NCBI RefSeq assembly: GCF_030169785.1
Contig: NZ_CP125854.1
Location: 1,116,001-1,180,000, forward strand
Direction: 5' to 3'
DNA from: Bdellovibrio sp. 22V
Lineage (GTDB): Bacteria > Bdellovibrionota > Bdellovibrionia > Bdellovibrionales > Bdellovibrionaceae
Length of the DNA: 64,000 nt
Below the pieces are notes generated by a model. The model did no database searches. It was given only the letters and a program-made list of their open reading frames with translations, and was not told where the DNA came from. Positions 42,921 through 50,590 of this stretch are shown piece by piece (within the stretch, counting starts at the first letter, position 1; every line of letters starts with the position of its first letter). Both the position numbers and the translations under genes were made by a program.

Positions 42921-44726
42921 TTATTGACCGACACCCATCCACTTGATCGCAAAATTGAAGTTGTTGTGAGGCAAGGGACCCGTAGTATTACAAGTGGATG
43001 TCCAATTTCCCATCAAGTTGACGTACACACGAAAGCCAGTGGGAGTTGCGCTGTAGACAGAGGTCGCACCATAAGAGGCCCAGTGCGAGCCACCCGCATG
43101 AAGCGTCGTAAAATAGTTAAAGATAGAAGTAAATCCGCAGGCAGATGTGTTTACATCCAAGTACGCACCACAGTTGCCAGTGCCACCCACATCGACAGCG
43201 TAATAAACCCAGCCGGTGTTGTTGCTTGTTCCCACGCAAGAGCGCAAAGCATTTCCTGACGTGTCTTTCACGGCACCATAAAGATTTCCCGTCACCTTAG
43301 CGTCGCCTGCGACTTCCAACTTCGCAGTCGGTGCCGCGGTATTAATGCCGACATTTCCGTTTTGGTCGACACGAATTCTTTCTTGACCGTTTGTCGCGCC
43401 ATTTGGAGTTGTCACGATTCGCAGAGAAGTTCCATGACCTGTTGTGCTCCAGTTCTCCGTCGCGATGGCGTTGATACCAGGAGGTTGCGCTTGAGCTGTA
43501 AAGGCCGAGCCGTTGTATCCGTTAAAGGCATACCAACCATAAGAGTCGTTCGTTTGCAGAGCTGTCGGAGCGCTTGCTGTCCCGCGGGCCCCTCGAGTTT
43601 GAATAAGTCCTCCCGGATTGACGGAAGAATATTGTGTAGAGCTGATTCCACGGCTCGCAGTTGCTGTCGTGTCGACAACTTCCAGGGCCGTTGATGGCGC
43701 TGTCGTGCCCAAGCCGACTTCACCATTGGATTCGATCACGAAGGCGCGAGGACCGTTGTATTTAAAAGCATAGTTCCCTGTAAGACCGGTCACGCCATCA
43801 GAAGTCTCGATATTAATACCGACGTATTCAGAAACTGTTCCCGTATTTGTAGGAGTTTTGACGTTAAGGCCGCGCGCCGTCGTGACGGTACCGCCTGTAT
43901 TGCGCACGCGTGTCGACATACCATCCACTGTTGTGACGGTACCCGCGGCGCTGTTGATAAATGCATCTGCAAAAACGCCGGCACCGTATTTAAAGTTGTT
44001 GTTTGTCTGCGTGCTGGTGTTTTCTACTGAAAAATAGCCTCCATAAATTCCGTCACAACTACTATTTGAGTTGATACTGCAATCTGCCTCACCGCGAACG
44101 GCTGAAACATTGGAGCTGAATCCTCCAGGCCAGTAGTTAGCGCTGGTCTCACCATAGACACCTGCATTTTCAGAGGTTGAGAAAGGAAGACTCAAATTAG
44201 GCGCTTGCCCGCGAATAGAGGCATTGAGTGCGCCGGCGGTTGATGTTGATAAGACATCCAAACGGTAGCCTGGTGTCGCCGTGCCGATACCCACTTTACC
44301 ATCGGTGAGAATCGTCATACGTGTTGTGCCGGCTGTTTCAAACGCGAGAGTGTTGGAATCGTTTGTTCCTAAAACGGCGGCTGCAGCAAAAGAGTTTCCG
44401 CCATTGGCGAACATTCCTGAAGAAGAGTAGCTCGTGCAACCCATAATGCCTGAAGCATCAAACGTCACAAGCTGACCGACGCTGCAGTTGAATGGAATGA
44501 TGGCCGATCCGCTTGCATTTGAAACTAATAATCTATTTGCAGTCAGACCCGTTGAGCCTGTACCGCCTTTACTAACAGGAACTGCCGAAGGGAAGTTCGC
44601 AGGGTCCGCGGTGATCGTTCCGGCAGAGACAGCGATACCTGCGCCGACTTGCACAGCGCCTTTCGCCAACGTTGTTGCATCAGCAATTGAAATCACCGGT
44701 GTTGGGCCTTTTTCAACAGCCGTCAC
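42921..44726 (-). CDS. trimeric fibre-like surface protein (MAT-like), apparently lacking its N-terminus
   Basis: 601 residues in tail-fibre/adhesin style. VPVSKGGTGSTGLTANRLLVS (49-69, cited as a phage-tail-like junction) is followed by three pseudo-repeats of G-x-V-G-I/L-x-T-x-x-P-x-x-x-L-x-V (144-157, 336-350, 458-472). The Cys-containing tip domain covers about 485-601. Similar chimeric trimers form Bdellovibrio surface fibres. No signal peptide is present: the frame opens at a GTG overlapping the stop of the TPM gene, with a stop two codons upstream, and the first residues (TAVEKGPTPVISIAD) look like mid-protein sequence. Either the gene lost its 5' part or it is translated by coupling without export. 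Confidence 0.65.
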   Translation of the reverse strand: MTAVEKGPTPVISIADATTLAKGAVQVGAGIAVSAGTITADPANFPSAVPVSKGGTGSTGLTANRLLVSNASGSAIIPFNCSVGQLVTFDASGIMGCTSYSSSGMFANGGNSFAAAAVLGTNDSNTLAFETAGTTRMTILTDGKVGIGTATPGYRLDVLSTSTAGALNASIRGQAPNLSLPFSTSENAGVYGETSANYWPGGFSSNVSAVRGEADCSINSNSSCDGIYGGYFSVENTSTQTNNNFKYGAGVFADAFINSAAGTVTTVDGMSTRVRNTGGTVTTARGLNVKTPTNTGTVSEYVGINIETSDGVTGLTGNYAFKYNGPRAFVIESNGEVGLGTTAPSTALEVVDTTATASRGISSTQYSSVNPGGLIQTRGARGTASAPTALQTNDSYGWYAFNGYNGSAFTAQAQPPGINAIATENWSTTGHGTSLRIVTTPNGATNGQERIRVDQNGNVGINTAAPTAKLEVAGDAKVTGNLYGAVKDTSGNALRSCVGTSNNTGWVYYAVDVGGTGNCGAYLDVNTSACGFTSIFNYFTTLHAGGSHWASYGATSVYSATPTGFRVYVNLMGNWTSTCNTTGPLPHNNFNFAIKWMGVGQ

Positions 44727-45460
44727 CAGTTACCCGAGGCGCCGCCTCCCGAGAATCCCCCGCCACCGCCGGACCAGCCGCCACCACTACCACCGGAGCC
44801 CCAACCTCCGCCGCCGAAGGTGCCTCCGCCCCAGCCACCGCCACCACGATAGTAACGACCGCGACCGCCGCCGAAACGACCTAAGATGGAGATGATGATG
44901 AGAATAGCGATGATGACAAAGACAGGAATGTCTCCGCCGCCTTTGGAATCATTTTCTTGAAGTTGTTTTTCATCGGCGAATTCTTTATCTGCAAGACGCA
45001 GAATTTCGTGAACACCGACGACGACACCCGCGGAATATCTTTTCGCTCGGAAAAGCGGAATGACCTGATCGCTGATAATTCGTTTTGCGTAAATATCAGG
45101 AATAGCGCCTTCAAGGCCCTGCCCGACTTCGATGCGCATTGCACGCTCTTGCGCCGAGATCAAAAATAAAACACCGTTGTCTTTCTTTTTATCCCCCAAC
45201 TGCCATTGATCCGTGATTTCAATAGAAGCCTGCTCGATTGGAATTCCCTGCAAATCGGGAACGATCAAGACCTGAACTTGCGCTACCCCGCGACGATTGA
45301 AATCGTAAAGAAGCTGCATCAATTCTTGACGGTCATTGCGAGTGAGAAATCCCACCTCATCAATCACGGGACCTGACAAAGGAGGCGGATCAAATTTGGC
45401 CCAAGCAGAAAAACTCAGGCCGAAAAAGAATAATAAAAAAGAAAGAGCGATTGCGCGCAT
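44723..45460 (-). CDS. TPM domain protein (YgcG-like)
   Basis: 245 residues. A signal peptide (about 1-22, ending SAWA) is followed by the TPM domain: VIDEVGFLTRNDRQELMQLL, RGVAQVQVLIVPDLQG and MRIEVGQGLEGAIPD. A transmembrane helix near 190-208 (IPVFVIIAILIIISIL) precedes a Gly/Trp/Ser-rich tail ending ASGNW, as in complete family members. TPM domains resemble Psb32/acid phosphatases and usually occur with LemA, as here. The ATG at 45460 was preferred over a TTG nine bases upstream. Confidence 0.85.
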   Translation of the reverse strand: MRAIALSFLLFFFGLSFSAWAKFDPPPLSGPVIDEVGFLTRNDRQELMQLLYDFNRRGVAQVQVLIVPDLQGIPIEQASIEITDQWQLGDKKKDNGVLFLISAQERAMRIEVGQGLEGAIPDIYAKRIISDQVIPLFRAKRYSAGVVVGVHEILRLADKEFADEKQLQENDSKGGGDIPVFVIIAILIIISILGRFGGGRGRYYRGGGGWGGGTFGGGGWGSGGSGGGWSGGGGGFSGGGASGNW

Positions 45461-45480
45461 CAGATTCAAATCTTCCGCGA

Positions 45481-46068
45481 CTAGAATTTAACTTCAGGCG
45501 CTTTTTCCGCCTGAGCTTTTTCTTCCGCTGTCATATCCCATTGAGGCATTTTTTCGAAATGATACATGATCGAGTTTGTCCAGCTTGTTGGAGGAACCGT
45601 CACAAGATTGTTAAACTCTTTGATCGCTTCGATATATCTTTGACGAGCAATTGTGATGCGATTTTCTGTGCCTTCAAGTTGCGCTTGAAGATCGCGGAAG
45701 TTCTGATCCGCTTTCAAATCAGGATATTTCTCCGCAACAACCATCAAGCGCCCCAAAGCTTGCGAAAGCCCGGACTGTGCTTGTTGAAACTTCGCCAATT
45801 GTTCGGGACTCACCTTCGAAGGATCAATCTGCGTCGCCGTCGCTTTTGCACGCGCCTCCGTCACTTGTGTCAAAGTCTCTTGCTCATGCTTCGCATACCC
45901 TTTAACAACATTCACAAGATTAGGAATCAAATCAGCACGACGTTTGTACTGGTTATTCACCTCAGCCAAAGCCGCCTCAGTCATATTCTTCCCTTGCGGC
46001 AAAGATTGAATTCCACATCCCGCCAAAAAAGGCATTACTAAAAGGACTACTATCATCAGGTTTTTCAT
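45481..46068 (-). CDS. LemA family lipoprotein
   Basis: 195 residues. The signal ends FLAGC, a lipobox. The body has the LemA signature: long helices with AEVNNQYKRRADLIPNLVNVVKGYAKHE near residue 36 and RFREAIKEFN-like YIEAIKEFNNLVTVPPTSW towards the end. LemA forms a helical bundle of uncertain role and is often paired with a TPM protein, encoded 20 bp downstream here. GGAGAA precedes the ATG, and a possible TATAAT box lies about 25 bp upstream of it on the minus strand. Confidence 0.88.
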   Translation of the reverse strand: MKNLMIVVLLVMPFLAGCGIQSLPQGKNMTEAALAEVNNQYKRRADLIPNLVNVVKGYAKHEQETLTQVTEARAKATATQIDPSKVSPEQLAKFQQAQSGLSQALGRLMVVAEKYPDLKADQNFRDLQAQLEGTENRITIARQRYIEAIKEFNNLVTVPPTSWTNSIMYHFEKMPQWDMTAEEKAQAEKAPEVKF

Positions 46069-46080
46069 ACGGTTCTCCGT

Positions 46081-46219
46081 TATTCGCTAGAAATTATAGC
46101 TGGATCTTGAATCCCGAGTTCCGCAGCGAGGCAAAATCCACCGGCGGAAGCCATCACCTAACATAACGAGCGAGGACTGTTTGAGGGAGGCAAGGTCCAG
46201 CTATAATTTCTAGCGAATA
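46081..46219. repeat. long inverted repeat between divergent genes (element B), with TATAAT in both arms
   Basis: Arms 46081-46104 and 46196-46219 are perfect 24-bp inverted copies; with one mismatch they extend to 29 bp (to 46109 and from 46191). The spacer is about 80-90 bp. Each arm contains TATAAT pointing outwards: plus strand 46202-46207 towards the RluA-methyltransferase gene, minus strand 46098-46093 towards lemA. TTGAGG at 46181-46186 could be a weak -35 for the plus side (15-bp spacing). It fills almost the whole gap between the two start codons. Confidence 0.8.
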
Positions 46220-46259
46220 TACCGATGACCCTCAATGAAAACCGGATTATAGTAGGCCG

Positions 46260-47825
46260 ATGACACGTGTGATTAAGCTTCGATACACAGAGACAGCCGG
46301 CTGCATTTTCGTTGACAAGATAGCTGGCCTCAACACCCATACGCCTGAATACGGTCAGCGCGGTTGCGTAGAGATTTATGAAGATGAATTGGATCGAAAG
46401 CTTTACGTCGTTCACCGTCTGGATAAAGCGACATCGGGCGCGCTGGTGTTTCCTACTTCTCCGGAGCTGGCCACTGAAATCACGCAGCTCTTTGAGCAAC
46501 ACAAGGTCGCAAAAAAATATCTTCTGCTAACTGACAAGAAAATCGGAATTAAAGAATTCACCTACGAATCGACGATTACAAAAGAGAAAAACCAATTCGT
46601 CAGCACCCCCAGCAACGAACCGAACGCGAAGACGTCGTTTAAGTGGCTCAAAAGCCTGGGCCCTTATGAACTTTGGGAAGCTGTCCCGCACACGGGAAAG
46701 CCGCACCAAATTCGTTTGCACGCGGAAGCGAGCGGCATGCCTATTTTGGGAGATGAAGATCACAACGGCTCTCCGTACTTCCGTCTTTGTTTGCATTCTT
46801 TGTCTTTGAAGTTTGCATTGCGCGGTCAACAAATCGACTTTGAAACAGATTGGCCGGAATGGGCCGTGAGTGATGATCCTTCACAACTGGAAGACCTTAC
46901 TTTGGCAGAAGCTTTTCAACGTCGCGAGCGTCTGTATAAATTCTCGGAATTAAAAGACGAATCCTTACGTTTAAGTCACCGCGAACTGGATACGTACCGC
47001 ATTGACCAATACGGCGAATACCTATGGGTCTATTGGTACAAAGAGTCTGATCCCACGGTGCAAGATCTTCTGCGTTTTGAAAAACTCGCAAAGAAACATC
47101 AAAAGAAAATTCTTGTGCGCAAGATGCTCAACCGCGGGGAAGATCCTAACGCCGAAATTCTTTGGAAGATCGGCAACACAGCTCCCCGTTGGACTGCAAA
47201 AGAAAATGGCGTGAAGTATGAACTGCGCACGGACTCGGGTTTGTCGCCAGGCCTTTTCTTGGATCAGCGCGAGAATCGTTTGTGGGTGCAAGAGCACGCG
47301 CAAGATCGACGTGTGCTTAATTTATTCTCGTACACAAGCGGCTTTAGCGTTGTGTCGGCGCTAGCCGGTGCGCAAGAAGTTTGTACCGTCGACGTTTCTC
47401 AAAACTTTATCGACTGGAGTAAAGAGAATTTCAAACTCAACGGTTTGGATCCCGAAGCCGAGAACTACGAGTTCTGGGTGCAAGACTGCCTTCTCTTCCT
47501 TAAGGGCACCATCCGTCGCAAAAGAAAATTCGGACTGATTATTTGCGACCCGCCTTCTTTTGGTCGTTCTAAAAATGGCGTTTTTTCAATTAGTAAAAAC
47601 TTCGACGAGCTGTTGATTAATTGCATGTATTGCCTGGAAAAGAACGGACTGCTTTTGTTCTGTACGAACTATGAAAAGTGGACGACCGGCGACTTACATT
47701 TGCGTTTGAATAAGCTCAAGAAAGACTTTTCATTTAAGATTCTGCCGGCTCCCAATCAGGGACTTGATTTTGAACTCCCCGATCAAGAGCCTTTGATGAA
47801 ATCCATCATTCTGCGCAAGAACTAA
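46260..47825 (+). CDS. RluA-type pseudouridine synthase fused to an RlmI/RlmK-like methyltransferase
   Basis: 521 residues in two enzymes. Residues 1-200 are an RluA-family pseudouridine synthase: VVHRLDKATSGAL with catalytic Asp55, then HTGKPHQIRLHAEASGMPILGD (144-165). Residues about 220-521 are a class I methyltransferase of the rRNA m5C/m7G kind: LFLDQRENRLWV (332-343), NLFSYTSGFSVVSALAG as SAM motif I (354-370), and CDPPSF (429-434). No PUA domain is present. Both halves keep key residues, so one protein may modify two bases of the same RNA region. It is a single gene on the plus strand. Confidence 0.85.
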   Translation: MTRVIKLRYTETAGCIFVDKIAGLNTHTPEYGQRGCVEIYEDELDRKLYVVHRLDKATSGALVFPTSPELATEITQLFEQHKVAKKYLLLTDKKIGIKEFTYESTITKEKNQFVSTPSNEPNAKTSFKWLKSLGPYELWEAVPHTGKPHQIRLHAEASGMPILGDEDHNGSPYFRLCLHSLSLKFALRGQQIDFETDWPEWAVSDDPSQLEDLTLAEAFQRRERLYKFSELKDESLRLSHRELDTYRIDQYGEYLWVYWYKESDPTVQDLLRFEKLAKKHQKKILVRKMLNRGEDPNAEILWKIGNTAPRWTAKENGVKYELRTDSGLSPGLFLDQRENRLWVQEHAQDRRVLNLFSYTSGFSVVSALAGAQEVCTVDVSQNFIDWSKENFKLNGLDPEAENYEFWVQDCLLFLKGTIRRKRKFGLIICDPPSFGRSKNGVFSISKNFDELLINCMYCLEKNGLLLFCTNYEKWTTGDLHLRLNKLKKDFSFKILPAPNQGLDFELPDQEPLMKSIILRKN

Positions 47826-48250
47826 GGATAAAAATCGTACTTCACTTGCACACGTTTCTCCCCTTGCAAGCCCATCTTAGAGCCGCTTGCATAAGGAGGC
47901 ACCGTTCGTGCGACTTTCTTTTTGCCCTTAGGATAAATCTTATCGTCAACCGTGCAATCAAAGCGTTTGTCTTTGCAAAGACGGGTAAAGTTTTTCTTTT
48001 CGTTTTTAAGAACGTAAGATTCGACGGCTTTGTTCATTTTCTCCAGCACAGCAACGTCGCCGGCATCGACAACGATCGAACTGGCTTTGGCCGGCGCTTC
48101 CGAAGGCGCAGATTCCGCGCGCGAAGACCTTTTCGTCGCGCCCGAAGAGGTCGATTTTTGTTGAACTTCGTCAAAAGACAATTCGTCTTTCGGTTGTGTT
48201 GCGCAGGCACTGATAAAAATCAACACGGATACTAGAAATAGCTTTTTCAT
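47822..48250 (-). CDS. small lipoprotein paired with the PTP-like phosphatase
   Basis: 142 residues. The lipoprotein signal ends FISAC. A Ser/Lys/Ala-rich linker leads to a C-terminal half with two Cys (RLCKDKRFDCTV) and many Lys. I recognise no family. The ATG at 48250 overlaps the phosphatase stop as ATGA, which supports this start and translational coupling. It overlaps the convergent fusion gene's stop by 4 nt. Confidence 0.65.
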   Translation of the reverse strand: MKKLFLVSVLIFISACATQPKDELSFDEVQQKSTSSGATKRSSRAESAPSEAPAKASSIVVDAGDVAVLEKMNKAVESYVLKNEKKNFTRLCKDKRFDCTVDDKIYPKGKKKVARTVPPYASGSKMGLQGEKRVQVKYDFYP

Positions 48251-49131
48251 TTCTGTCTCACCCATTCTGACCACGTCATCCCCTCACCGCGCGGATGAGC
48301 TTTGGCGTATTCATAGAAATTGCGAACGAAATCCGCACGCTCTTTCTGATAAGGATACTTCCATTCTTTCGGGTCGCCAACTGCTATGACGTCATAGTCA
48401 TTGCTGAGTTTCGTATTCTTATTGATGATCTCGTCAAATTCCGAGTATTTCGCGCGAAGAAGCATTTCATAAAGAACCATAAACGTCGTTGTACGACCCT
48501 TGCCGGCGCGACAATGGAAGTGAATCCAAGAGTTTTCAGGCAACGCTTGAACCGCCTCGATAAAACGATCCACTTCCGAATCCACCGGGCGTACATGGTC
48601 CGTCACCGTCAAACGCACATACTGATGGCCGCTGCTGCGAACCATGCTCTCTTCCGTTTCGATACTTTTAATCTCTTGCCCGGCGATTCTTTCGCCAACG
48701 CGAAGGTCCCCAAGAAGGCGTCTTTCACGTCGGACCGCCTCATCATGATTTAAATCAGCATTGGCCCAGTCGCGGTCGGCTTGCCAAGTCACGGGAATAT
48801 CGTTGATCAAACCGTGAGACTCCTGGCGCAGATCAAAAATATGCAGAATGGACTTGTTCTTTTTTGTCGGCTTTGCAATCACTTTTAAAGCCTTTGGTCC
48901 AAACATCGCACTGCCTGACATCTTCAATTCATCATTCTTGCGGTAGTTATTGGGCTTAGCCCCCGCACGCTCTTTTTCAAAGACCAGCTCCACGGGCTCC
49001 GTTGGCTGAGGTCGAGTCATAAAGAAAGAGGATTTTGGAGACGATTCCGACGGACCTGAGTGTTCTTGGGCGATTTTTTTCTCCGCACAAGCGGTCACGA
49101 ACAACAAGATGAATATCAACGATGCTTTCAT
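48247..49131 (-). CDS. lipoprotein PTP-like phosphatase (phytase-class cysteine phosphatase)
   Basis: 294 residues. The signal ends FVTAC (Cys15), so the enzyme is probably lipid-anchored in the periplasm. The P-loop is HFHCRAGKGRTTT with Cys207 and Arg213 (C-x5-R), and TDHVRP (177-182) offers the general-acid Asp178, as in PTP-like phytases. A closely similar enzyme from B. bacteriovorus has been structurally characterised and related to that class. It may dephosphorylate inositol phosphates or phosphoproteins from prey, which is inference. It is coupled to the small lipoprotein downstream. Confidence 0.85.
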   Translation of the reverse strand: MKASLIFILLFVTACAEKKIAQEHSGPSESSPKSSFFMTRPQPTEPVELVFEKERAGAKPNNYRKNDELKMSGSAMFGPKALKVIAKPTKKNKSILHIFDLRQESHGLINDIPVTWQADRDWANADLNHDEAVRRERRLLGDLRVGERIAGQEIKSIETEESMVRSSGHQYVRLTVTDHVRPVDSEVDRFIEAVQALPENSWIHFHCRAGKGRTTTFMVLYEMLLRAKYSEFDEIINKNTKLSNDYDVIAVGDPKEWKYPYQKERADFVRNFYEYAKAHPRGEGMTWSEWVRQK

Positions 49132-49231
49132 AGTCCTCCCTTACCGAAAATCCTAGAGGAATTTGCGCCCGCAAACAACACTTCCTTATTCTGGACTCGA
49201 AAGGATCTCGGAATATCTCTATCCTAAAGCA

Positions 49232-49855
49232 ATGAAGACATTTATCTGCAGCTTCTTGTTTCTTGGTCTTTTTTCCCTGCAAGCTCACGCATCGCAAGAG
49301 CTCAATCAGCTCATACAATGTCACGAAGCCCTTGACGGCAAATCCGAAGGCCAAAGCAATAAACTGAGCATCGAAACACCGACGCCGATTCTTGTGCCGT
49401 CAGGTAAGAAGCTCTACTTCGTCACTCAGAAATCCATTTATGTAACAGACAATACCTTCGCCGATAAAGACGTCGTTATACGTTTAGAAAATCATCCGAC
49501 GCCATTCTTTCGTAAACTGAGTTTTCGAAAAAACGGAGAACTCGGTAACATTGATTATGCCGAAGTAACCTCCGATCAAAAGAAAAACGCCGTCGACCCC
49601 CGCGCGGCGCTCGACGATAAAAGTCTTTCCGTTGTTAAAAAAGATCTGCTGAAAAGAATGAATAGTGTTATGGGCGAATATCAAAACAAGTATGATCCGC
49701 AAGACACGATCGATGCCCTTTTGAAATGTCGAAACGTGTCCTCTTCTGAGTTGCAGAAAAGTCTAGATAAGAATGTCGCTTATTACGAAAAAATGGCTCG
49801 CAAGAAAAAATCCGCGGGCGGCTCGTACAACAAAAGCGCGCCGGGCACTAAATAA
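49232..49855 (+). CDS. exported hypothetical protein
   Basis: 207 residues with a signal peptide (MKTFICSFLFLGLFSLQAHA). The body mixes beta strands (KLYFVTQKSIYVTD, VVIRLENHPTPFFRKLSF) with a helical C-terminus ending in a Lys/Ser/Gly-rich tail. I recognise no family. The ATG at 49232 was chosen for the signal peptide; the 23 in-frame codons upstream give no plausible N-terminus. No good ribosome site is visible. The stop lies 6 bp from the convergent methyltransferase gene. Confidence 0.6.
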   Translation: MKTFICSFLFLGLFSLQAHASQELNQLIQCHEALDGKSEGQSNKLSIETPTPILVPSGKKLYFVTQKSIYVTDNTFADKDVVIRLENHPTPFFRKLSFRKNGELGNIDYAEVTSDQKKNAVDPRAALDDKSLSVVKKDLLKRMNSVMGEYQNKYDPQDTIDALLKCRNVSSSELQKSLDKNVAYYEKMARKKKSAGGSYNKSAPGTK

Positions 49856-49861
49856 TCAGAT

Positions 49862-50578
49862 TTAAGCTTTAAGAAGACCGCGCGCAAACATCTCTTCAAG
49901 ATATTGAGTCGCGGAGTCCTGCGTGCGCATATAGTAGTGCGCGCGCAAAATCGCCTGCTCTTCATCGTTTAATGAAGCGTTGGAACCCAAACGCTTCATA
50001 CGATCTTGCGAAATATGATAAAGGCTTAACGCCCCTGCCACAGAGATATTAAAACTTTGCACAAAGCCTGACATCGGAATGATGATCGTTTCATCCGCCG
50101 CCGCAATCATTTCCGGAGTGACACCGTCTTTCTCGTTCCCGAGAACCAAAGCGACTTTACCGGAAAAATCGATCTCATGAAGAGGTTTGGATTTCGCATC
50201 CAGATGAGTCACACAGATTTTGTAACCTTGTTTTTTCAAAGTCTGCACACAGTCGGCGGTTTTTTTCCACTTCTGAACTTCGACCCATTTGTCGGCGCCT
50301 TGAGTGACACGGTTGGCCTCTTTGAATTTTTCCTGCGTTTCAATCACGTGGAAATTGCCGAAGCCCAAGCCTTCCGCACTTCTCATGACGGCGGAAATAT
50401 TTCCGCGATCATAGATGCCTTCCAAAACAACAGCCGTATCGAAATTACGAAGAGCAACGACGCGCTCGATTTTTTGTCGGCGCTCGTCTGTGAGCAAAGG
50501 CCCGATTTTCTCAAGAATCAGTTGATGGTGCACTTTGAGGTTGGCATTGATCGCCAATTCGGGCCCGTATGGAAACAT
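49862..50578 (-). CDS. TrmH/SpoU-family RNA 2'-O-methyltransferase
   Basis: 238 residues of the SPOUT superfamily. Motif 1 is IYDRGNISAVMRSAEGLGF, motif 2 LVLGNEKDGVTPEMIAAAD and motif 3 IIIPMSGFVQSFNISVAGAL, which form the deep-knot SAM site. The short helical N- and C-terminal extensions are as in tRNA (guanosine-18-2'-O)-methyltransferase TrmH, the most likely activity. It starts 12 bp after the acyl-CoA dehydrogenase stop and may be co-transcribed. Confidence 0.82.
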   Translation of the reverse strand: MFPYGPELAINANLKVHHQLILEKIGPLLTDERRQKIERVVALRNFDTAVVLEGIYDRGNISAVMRSAEGLGFGNFHVIETQEKFKEANRVTQGADKWVEVQKWKKTADCVQTLKKQGYKICVTHLDAKSKPLHEIDFSGKVALVLGNEKDGVTPEMIAAADETIIIPMSGFVQSFNISVAGALSLYHISQDRMKRLGSNASLNDEEQAILRAHYYMRTQDSATQYLEEMFARGLLKA

Positions 50579-50590
50579 TTTTAAATCGCC

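Noticed and set aside
44723-44900. Short tandem GC-rich repeats that could look like a CRISPR or minisatellite
   Set aside because: They encode the Gly/Trp/Ser-rich tail typical of TPM proteins, with no regular spacer length.
45451-46041. A 196-codon plus-strand frame antisense to lemA
   Set aside because: The lemA reading is a clear family match with lipobox; the antisense product is very Arg/Leu-rich, as expected of a shadow frame.
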